The notes under the pieces: generated by a model
Told to the model about the DNA's origin: nothing
Seen by the model: the letters and a program-made list of their open reading frames with translations, nothing else
Databases searched by the model: none
Made by a program: the position numbers and the translations under genes
In this document: positions 58,899-64,000 of the stretch, in pieces
How the letters are laid out: the number at the start of each line of letters is the position of its first letter
Numbering within the stretch: the stretch's first letter is position 1
Assembly: GCF_014764405.1 (NCBI RefSeq)
Contig: NZ_CP061725.1
Coordinates: 2,914,001-2,978,000, forward strand
Direction of reading: 5' to 3'
DNA length: 64,000 nt
Origin: Micromonospora craniellae
GTDB lineage: Bacteria > Actinomycetota > Actinomycetes > Mycobacteriales > Micromonosporaceae

Positions 58899-60080
58899 TC
58901 AGAGCCAGTCGTTGCGGCGGAACCACCGGTAGAGCGTCAGCGAGATGGTGAGCATCAACGCCAGGACCACCGGGTAGCCGTACACGATCTTCAGCTCGGG
59001 CATGAACTCGAAGTTCATGCCGTAGATGCCGGCGATCGCCGTCCACACCGCCGCGATGGCGGCCCAGGCGGCGATCTTGCGCATGTCATTGTTCTGGTCG
59101 ACGGTCACCTGGGCCAGTCGGGCCTGGAGGATCGAGTTCAACAGGTCGTCGTACGAGTTGACCTGCTCGACGGTACGGCTGAGGTGGTCCTGCACGTCAC
59201 GGAAGTAGCGGCGGACCTCCTTGGGCACCTCGCGGTTCATCTGCGCGGTGAGGGCGAGCAACGGCCGCTGCAACGGCATCACCGCCCGCTTGAACTCCAC
59301 CAGTTCCCGCTTCATCTGATAGATCCGCTGGATCCGGCCACTGGCCTGCCGGCCGAAGACCTCCGTCTCCAGCACGTCCATGTCGTCCTCAAGCTGGTCG
59401 GAGACCTCCAGGTACAGGTCCACGACCCGGTCGGTGATCGCGTACGCCACCGCCCAGGGACCGTGCAGCAGCAACTCCCGCCGGGCCTCCAGCTCCTCGC
59501 GGACCGGCGCCAGCCGGCAGGCGTCGCCGTGCCGGACGCTGATCAGGAAGTGCGGGCCGATGAAGAGCATCACCTGCCCGGTCTCCACGACGTCGGTCTT
59601 CTCGGTCAGCTCGGTGTGCTGGCAGTAGCGCGCGGTCCGCAGCACCAGGAAGCTGACCTCGCCGAAGCGCTCCAGCTTGGGCCGCTGGTGCGCCTTGACC
59701 GCATCCTCCACAGCCAGTTCGTGCAGCCCGTAGGTGGCGGCGATCTCGGTCATCTCGGCCAGCTCCGGCTCGTGCAGCCCGAGCCAGACGAAGCCGTTCT
59801 CGGCGCGTCGCGCCTCGGCGAGCGCTTCGGCGTAGCCGCAGTCGCCGCCCTGCCGTCGCCCGTCGAGATAGAGCGCGCAGTCGACCACCGCGCTGCGCCG
59901 TGGACCGGCCGGGGCCTCCATCCGCTGGGACCCGTCGGGGTTGAGTCGGCGGGTCACCGCACGCACCGGTGACCAGTTGCGCGTACGCGGCAACCGGGCG
60001 AGCGGCGGCGGGACAGGCTGGGGATCGGCCTGCTCACGGCCGGTGGAGGCGGTCCCCTCCCGCGGTATCCGCTCCGTCAT
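58899..60080 (-). CDS. corA: CorA family magnesium/cobalt transporter
   Basis: 393-residue CorA channel. A large cytoplasmic N-terminal domain (LHELAVEDAVKAHQRPKLERF) is followed by a long stalk helix. The two C-terminal helices bear the GMN signature IYGMNFEFMPEL between them, and the basic sphincter RWFRRNDWL ends the protein. It mediates Mg2+ influx as a pentamer in the membrane. ATG 60080 is chosen; the open frame upstream is Pro-rich and likely untranslated. Confidence 0.95.
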   Translation of the reverse strand: MTERIPREGTASTGREQADPQPVPPPLARLPRTRNWSPVRAVTRRLNPDGSQRMEAPAGPRRSAVVDCALYLDGRRQGGDCGYAEALAEARRAENGFVWLGLHEPELAEMTEIAATYGLHELAVEDAVKAHQRPKLERFGEVSFLVLRTARYCQHTELTEKTDVVETGQVMLFIGPHFLISVRHGDACRLAPVREELEARRELLLHGPWAVAYAITDRVVDLYLEVSDQLEDDMDVLETEVFGRQASGRIQRIYQMKRELVEFKRAVMPLQRPLLALTAQMNREVPKEVRRYFRDVQDHLSRTVEQVNSYDDLLNSILQARLAQVTVDQNNDMRKIAAWAAIAAVWTAIAGIYGMNFEFMPELKIVYGYPVVLALMLTISLTLYRWFRRNDWL

Positions 60081-60427
60081 CACGCCCCCGTCCGCGCTCG
60101 GCTGCGGCTTGCAGGGTACGCCGCCGTACCGATCATGGCGGCGGCCCGGCGGCGGAGGGGTGGCGCCGGACGGACCGGATCGCATCGGGGGGTGAGGGGG
60201 CGACCCGGCCCGCCCGGCGCCGTGGGGGCGGGGGGTTGTGCTGACCGCGTCACACCACACCGCAGCCGGACGGGCCGCACCGCGACGTCGGCGTCACGCC
60301 GGCCGGAACCGGCGTGACCTGCACGACATGTGGTGAAGGACGCTCGCAGCATTGTGGGCCGCCAGTCGCCACAGCGGGAGCCCCGGGCAGGCCGGCATCG
60401 CCGTCCTGTCGGAAACCCGACAGATTT
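60081..60427. other. Intergenic region between aminotransferase and corA
   Basis: About 350 bases without a convincing frame. It holds one clear hairpin (60293-60318) and presumably the corA promoter. No riboswitch-like (M-box) structure is evident by eye upstream of corA. Confidence 0.5.
60293..60318 (-). terminator. Hairpin downstream of the aminotransferase gene
   Basis: A perfect 10-bp stem GTCACGCCGG/CCGGCGTGAC with a 6-base loop, 110 bases past the leftward aminotransferase stop. It could terminate that transcript or act as an operator for corA; there is no T-run. Confidence 0.55.
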
Positions 60428-61522
60428 TCACCCCCGGACTGCCTCCATCGCCTCGGCCAGCCGCCGCACGCCCTCGTCGATGCGGTCGGCGGTCACCGCC
60501 GAGTACGCCAGGCGAAGCGCATGCCGGCCACCGTCCACGACGAAGTCACTGCCCTTGACCACCGCGACGCCACGCTCGGCAGCCGCCGGGGCGAGCTTGT
60601 CGACGAGGACGTCCTCGGGCAGCTCGACCCAGAGGAAGTAGCCGCCGTCCGGCTCCACGAACCGGGCCTCGGGGATGTGCCGCCGCAGCGACTCGCCCAG
60701 CGCACCGGCCCGCTCGCCGAGCGCCGCCCGGACCGTCTCGACGGACCGCGAGATGTCGCCGGAGACGCAGAACTGGTGCACGATCGCCTGCGCCACCATG
60801 CCCGGCGAGATATAGAGGTTGGTGGCCTTCTTCGCGATGTCGGCGATCAGGTCGGCCGGACCGACCAGGTAGCCCACCCGCACGCCCGGGCAGACCGTCT
60901 TGGTGAAGCTGGAGGCGTGCACCACGACGTTCCGGGTGTCCATCGACAGCATCGACGGCAGCGGCTCGCCCCGGAACCGGATGTCGGCGTACGGGTCGTC
61001 CTCGAAGATCGTGAACTCGTACTCGGCGGCGAGGTCGAGCAGCTCACGCCGCTTGTCGAGGGAGAGCGTCACGCCGGCCGGGTTCTGGTAGTTCGGGATC
61101 ACGTGCGCCAGGCGGGGACGCACCCCGGACTCCAGCAGCTTGCGCAGCTCGGCGGTGTCCAGACCGTCCGGCTGGATGGTGACGCCGTGCACCTCGCTGC
61201 CCATCCGCTGCAGGTTGAGCAGGGTCCGGTCGTAGGTCGGCCGCTCCACCACCACCGCGTCACCCGGCCGGACCAGGTGGTCGAAGAGGAAGGCGTCCGC
61301 CTGCAACGAACCGTTGGTGATCAGCACCTGCTCGGCCGTGACCCCGTGCTTCTCCGCGATCCACCGGCGCAGCGGCAGGTAGCCGACGGAGGTGCCGTAC
61401 GCGGTCACCCCGGCGGGATCGGCGTCGAACGCGCGGACGGCGGCGGCCTTGAGCCCTTCGACATCGACGATGTCCAGAGAGGGGGCGCCACGGGCGAAGG
61501 AGATCAGCTGCTCGGCGGTCAT
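60428..61522 (-). CDS. PLP-dependent aminotransferase (class I/II, LysN/MocR-like domain)
   Basis: 364-residue fold-type I aminotransferase. YGTSVGYLPLRRWIAEKHGV and ITNGSLQADAFLFDHL bind PLP phosphate, HVIPNYQNPAGVTLS holds the Asn, EDDPYADIRF the Asp/Tyr, and the Schiff-base Lys is in SSFTKTVCPGVRVGYL near residue 228. It resembles 2-aminoadipate/aromatic aminotransferases and the aminotransferase half of MocR regulators, but has no DNA-binding domain. Substrate unassigned. Confidence 0.93.
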   Translation of the reverse strand: MTAEQLISFARGAPSLDIVDVEGLKAAAVRAFDADPAGVTAYGTSVGYLPLRRWIAEKHGVTAEQVLITNGSLQADAFLFDHLVRPGDAVVVERPTYDRTLLNLQRMGSEVHGVTIQPDGLDTAELRKLLESGVRPRLAHVIPNYQNPAGVTLSLDKRRELLDLAAEYEFTIFEDDPYADIRFRGEPLPSMLSMDTRNVVVHASSFTKTVCPGVRVGYLVGPADLIADIAKKATNLYISPGMVAQAIVHQFCVSGDISRSVETVRAALGERAGALGESLRRHIPEARFVEPDGGYFLWVELPEDVLVDKLAPAAAERGVAVVKGSDFVVDGGRHALRLAYSAVTADRIDEGVRRLAEAMEAVRG

Positions 61523-61767
61523 GGCTGTTCAGCGTACGGGCGGCGGCCGGGTGAGCGCGTACGGCACGGCGATGTCCGCATCCTGAGCCACCGAGTCGGG
61601 TGAACCGGTGCAGGCCACGTCCCGCCGCATGTCGACCTCCTCGCGTGCGTGTCTCGGCCCGCGCCCGCACGGAATCCATACCTCTGGTCCGGCCGGTCCA
61701 CCCCAGCGGACAAGTTCGCCCAAGCGGACATCGCCGCAGCTCGGCACCGGCGGCTAATGTTCTTGGG

Positions 61768-62217
61768 GTGTCCACCGAGCCGCTACGCTGCGCCGGAGCG
61801 CTGATCGTCGACCCCGACGGGCGCATCTTCTTCCAACGCCGCTCGCCGCACCGCCGCCTCTTCCCGAACAGTTGGGACATCGTCGGCGGACACCTCGAAC
61901 CCGGCGAAACCGTCGAACAGGCGCTACGTCGGGAGGTCACCGAGGAGACCGGCTGGCAGGTCTCGGAGATCATCGGCCCGGTCGGCGAGTACCGGTACGT
62001 CGGCGACGACGGCCTGGCCCGGGTCGAGAGCGACTGGCTGATCCGGGTCGACGGCGACCTGACCGCGCCGGTCCTGGAGGTCGGCAAGCACACCGAGTAC
62101 CGCTGGCTCGGCCCGGCCGACCTCGACCTGCTCGACGAGGACCGGGACGTCAACGACGGGCTGATCCGGCGGATCGCCGAGGAAGCCTTCGAGATCCTGG
62201 GTCCGACCGGTTCGTGA
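61768..62217 (+). CDS. NUDIX hydrolase
   Basis: 149-residue NUDIX enzyme. The NUDIX box is complete: GGHLEPGETVEQALRREVTEETGW (G-x5-E-x7-R-E-U-x-E-E-x-G-U). It hydrolyses nucleoside diphosphate-linked compounds, substrate unknown. FFQRRSPHRRLFPNSWDIVGG is similar to housecleaning MutT-like and IPP-isomerase-like members. GTG 61768 is chosen since earlier sequence is antisense-like. Its stop overlaps the next gene start (GTGA), so the pair is coupled. Confidence 0.92.
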   Translation: MSTEPLRCAGALIVDPDGRIFFQRRSPHRRLFPNSWDIVGGHLEPGETVEQALRREVTEETGWQVSEIIGPVGEYRYVGDDGLARVESDWLIRVDGDLTAPVLEVGKHTEYRWLGPADLDLLDEDRDVNDGLIRRIAEEAFEILGPTGS

Positions 62218-62984
62218 GCGACAGCGTCGGGCTCGCCGCGCACCGGTACATGGCGCTGGTCGCCCCCGCCCTCGACCGGGTCGTCCGCGCGGCGATGCAG
62301 GCCGGTCAGGACGGCGGTGGAGCGGAACTCAGCCAACGGTACGGCGGCGTGCCCGCCACCAGCTTCCTGGTGGAGCTGCGGACCCGCCTGGCGGCGCCGG
62401 GCGGGTTCGTCGACGGTGCCGGATTCGCCGCGATCACCCGGTACCGGGACCCGATCGCCTGCCAGCGGGCGCTGGACCGGCACGTCGCGTACGGGATGTC
62501 CCACCGGCGGCCGGACGGCGGGCTCACCGCCACCGAACGCGGCACGGCGTTCCTCGCCGAGCTGTACCAGGTGCACGCCGAGGTGACCGAGGAACTCTGG
62601 GCCGGACACGACGACCGGGTCGAACGGCTCGCCGACACCGCCGGTCGGCTGCTGACCGCCGCCCTGGCGCCCCGAGGCGACGAACCGGTGCCCGGCCCCG
62701 GCGCGTTCGACGCGGTCGCCCCACCGTACGAGCCGGACGGCACCCCGTCGGGCGTGCTGCTGCTCAACCGGCTCGGCACGCTGCGGTACCACCGGGCCGA
62801 CGCGCACACCGACGCCTGGACGGCCGCCGGGCACACCCCGGCGAGCATCGTCGAGCTGACCGACGGGACGCAGTGGCGGGCCATCGAGCAGGAGACCGAC
62901 CGGCGGGCGGCCGGCCCGTACACTGCGCTCACCGCCGAGCAGCGACTGCTCTTCCTCGCCGACCTGGCGGCCCTGCCAGGCTGA
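62214..62984 (+). CDS. Hypothetical protein, possible winged-helix
   Basis: 256-residue protein coupled to the NUDIX gene by a GTGA overlap. The middle portion, RALDRHVAYGMSHRRPDGGLTATERGTAFLAEL, has the shape of a winged-helix wing and final helix (MarR/PadR-like, weak). The C-terminal segment ASIVELTDGTQWRAIEQETDRR is helical. No membrane segments. The coupling suggests a role with the hydrolase, perhaps sensing its product; no firm family assignment. Confidence 0.75.
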   Translation: MSDSVGLAAHRYMALVAPALDRVVRAAMQAGQDGGGAELSQRYGGVPATSFLVELRTRLAAPGGFVDGAGFAAITRYRDPIACQRALDRHVAYGMSHRRPDGGLTATERGTAFLAELYQVHAEVTEELWAGHDDRVERLADTAGRLLTAALAPRGDEPVPGPGAFDAVAPPYEPDGTPSGVLLLNRLGTLRYHRADAHTDAWTAAGHTPASIVELTDGTQWRAIEQETDRRAAGPYTALTAEQRLLFLADLAALPG

Positions 62985-63024
62985 CCCCCGACAGCCGGCC
63001 GACGGGCGGCGCTATCCTCCTTCG

Positions 63025-63789
63025 GTGGATGCCGTACGAACAGGAACTGATGTCGGCATGGTCGGGATGGTGCTGGCGGCCGGGGCCGGCCGCCGCCTGC
63101 GCCCGTACACCGACACACTGCCCAAGGCGCTGGTCCCGGTGGACGGCGAGATCACCATCCTCGACATCGCGCTGCGCAACCTCGCCGAGGTGGGGTTGAC
63201 CGACGTCGTCGTGGTGGTCGGCTACGCGGCGGACGCCGTCCGCGAACGCCAGGCCGACCTGGAACGCCGCCACGGCGTGAGGCTCACCCTCGTGCACAAC
63301 GACAAGGCCGAGGAGTGGAACAACGCGTACTCGCTCTGGCTGGCTCGCGACTGGTTCGCCCGGGGCGTACTGCTGGTCAACGGCGACACCGTGCACCCGG
63401 TGAGCATCGAGAAGACGCTGCTGGCCGAGCGCGGGCCCGGCGTGCTGCTCGCGGTCGACACCCTCAAGCCGCTGGCCGAGGAGGAGATGAAGACCACCTT
63501 CGACGCCGCCGGTCAGCTGACCCGGATCACCAAGCTGATGGACCCGGCGCAGGCGTACGGCGAGTACATCGGCGCGACCCTGATCGAGCCGCAGGTGGCC
63601 GGGGCACTCGCCGACGCGCTGGAGGCGACCTGGCGACGCGACCCGAACCTGTACTACGAGGACGGATACCAGGAGTTCGCCGACCGTGGCGGCGAGGTAC
63701 GCGCCGCACCGATCGGTGACGTGTCCTGGGTGGAGGTCGACAACCACGACGACCTGGCCCGGGCGCGGGAGATCGCGTGCCGCTACTAG
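63025..63789 (+). CDS. Sugar-phosphate nucleotidyltransferase
   Basis: 254-residue NTP transferase. The N-terminal VLAAGAGRRLRPYTDTLPKALVPV is the G-x-G-T/R-R-x-x-P-x-T-x-x-x-P-K signature for NTP binding, and LLVNGDTVHP the metal-binding Asp strand. It activates a sugar- or alditol-phosphate to an NDP-derivative. GTG 63025; ATG 63058 is an alternative nearer the signature. It overlaps the iron-type dehydrogenase gene by 13 bases. The pair resembles loci making NDP-linked polyol phosphates for phospholipid head-groups (inference). Confidence 0.9.
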   Translation: MDAVRTGTDVGMVGMVLAAGAGRRLRPYTDTLPKALVPVDGEITILDIALRNLAEVGLTDVVVVVGYAADAVRERQADLERRHGVRLTLVHNDKAEEWNNAYSLWLARDWFARGVLLVNGDTVHPVSIEKTLLAERGPGVLLAVDTLKPLAEEEMKTTFDAAGQLTRITKLMDPAQAYGEYIGATLIEPQVAGALADALEATWRRDPNLYYEDGYQEFADRGGEVRAAPIGDVSWVEVDNHDDLARAREIACRY

Positions 63790-64000
63790 CCCGCACCGTC
63801 ACCACACCGCTGTCGATCGAGGTCCGCCGGGGGGCGGTGGCCGACCTCGGCGCGCTCCTGGCCGACCGGCGGATCTCCGGCGGCGGCGACGTCGCGGTAG
63901 TGGTCGGCCCCGGACAGGGCGAGAAGATCGCCGACCTCTGCCGGCCGTCGCTCGGCTCGGCCGACATCTTCACGGTGACCGGCGGTAGCGTCGACTCCGC
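63777..64000 (+). CDS. Iron-containing alcohol dehydrogenase family protein, 3' end off the window
   Basis: The first 74 codons from GTG 63777: TTPLSIEVRRGAVADLGALL, then VAVVVGPGQGEKIADL and FTVTGGSVDS. This is the N-terminal Rossmann-like NAD-binding part of iron-containing alcohol dehydrogenases/glycerol-1-phosphate dehydrogenases (R-x-G-x3-x-L-x-x-L, then V-V-V-G-x-G). The metal-binding C-terminal domain lies beyond the window. Overlap with the nucleotidyltransferase gene shows coupling. Confidence 0.75.
   Translation, partial: MPLLARTVTTPLSIEVRRGAVADLGALLADRRISGGGDVAVVVGPGQGEKIADLCRPSLGSADIFTVTGGSVDS

Noticed and set aside
1..64000. CRISPR arrays or rRNA genes
   Set aside because: No regularly spaced direct repeats and no conserved rRNA segments were found on either strand.

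Overview
The window is high-GC actinobacterial DNA. GTG starts, AGGAGG-type ribosome sites, many start/stop overlaps, an iron box, and families such as conservon proteins, an FxLD lanthipeptide and TPR-type XRE regulators all point to a filamentous actinomycete. The style of the conserved right half suggests Micromonosporaceae (inference; no 16S rRNA gene is present).

Layout. (1) 0.6-14.5 kb, minus strand: a tightly packed operon. It starts with a conservon-type signalling set (NIT/HAMP/HATPase sensor kinase, roadblock protein, small GTPase; the usual DUF742 member is absent). It continues into a branched-chain amino acid/amide-type ABC transporter: LivK-like lipoprotein, LivH, LivM and one polypeptide fusing the LivG and LivF ATPases. 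Two related SAM methyltransferases, two small coupled genes, a lipoprotein and a GNAT follow. The sensor kinase is split by an IS1380-family element, and the reading frame can be rejoined exactly across a 4-bp target duplication.

(2) 12.6-35.7 kb: a mosaic island with five insertion sequences: two IS1380-family copies that look identical, plus one each of IS66, IS3 and ISL3. Around them lie interrupted or decayed genes: kinase, XRE regulator, membrane protein, asparaginase scrap, aldo/keto reductase and two GNAT remnants. Inside the island is an apparently intact FxLD-type class I lanthipeptide operon (19.05-26.8 kb). It encodes the FxLD-system methyltransferase, a 59-residue precursor with four core cysteines, a full LanB dehydratase, a LanC cyclase, a separate SpaB_C-type protein and an APH-fold protein. 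A divergent second APH-fold gene and a TPR/XRE regulator lie beside it.

(3) 36-64 kb: ordinary chromosomal genes. They include tRNA-Arg(ACG), two tRNA-Ser, a flavohemoprotein-like gene, an XRE-peptide deformylase fusion, an iron-box-controlled FhuF-like protein, membrane glycosyltransferase-like proteins, SoxR, a thiolase, a rhomboid with a zinc-binding N-terminus, a cyclophilin, CorA, an aminotransferase and NUDIX. The window ends in a sugar nucleotidyltransferase / iron-ADH pair. Erosion also shows here: an integrase tail next to tRNA-Ser(TGA), a transketolase fragment and a badly decayed two-component system.

Working together: the left operon looks like a signal-coupled nutrient uptake unit whose sensor has been disrupted. 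The lanthipeptide operon should make a (methyl)lanthionine peptide carrying an aspartate modification, but no dedicated exporter or protease is visible nearby.
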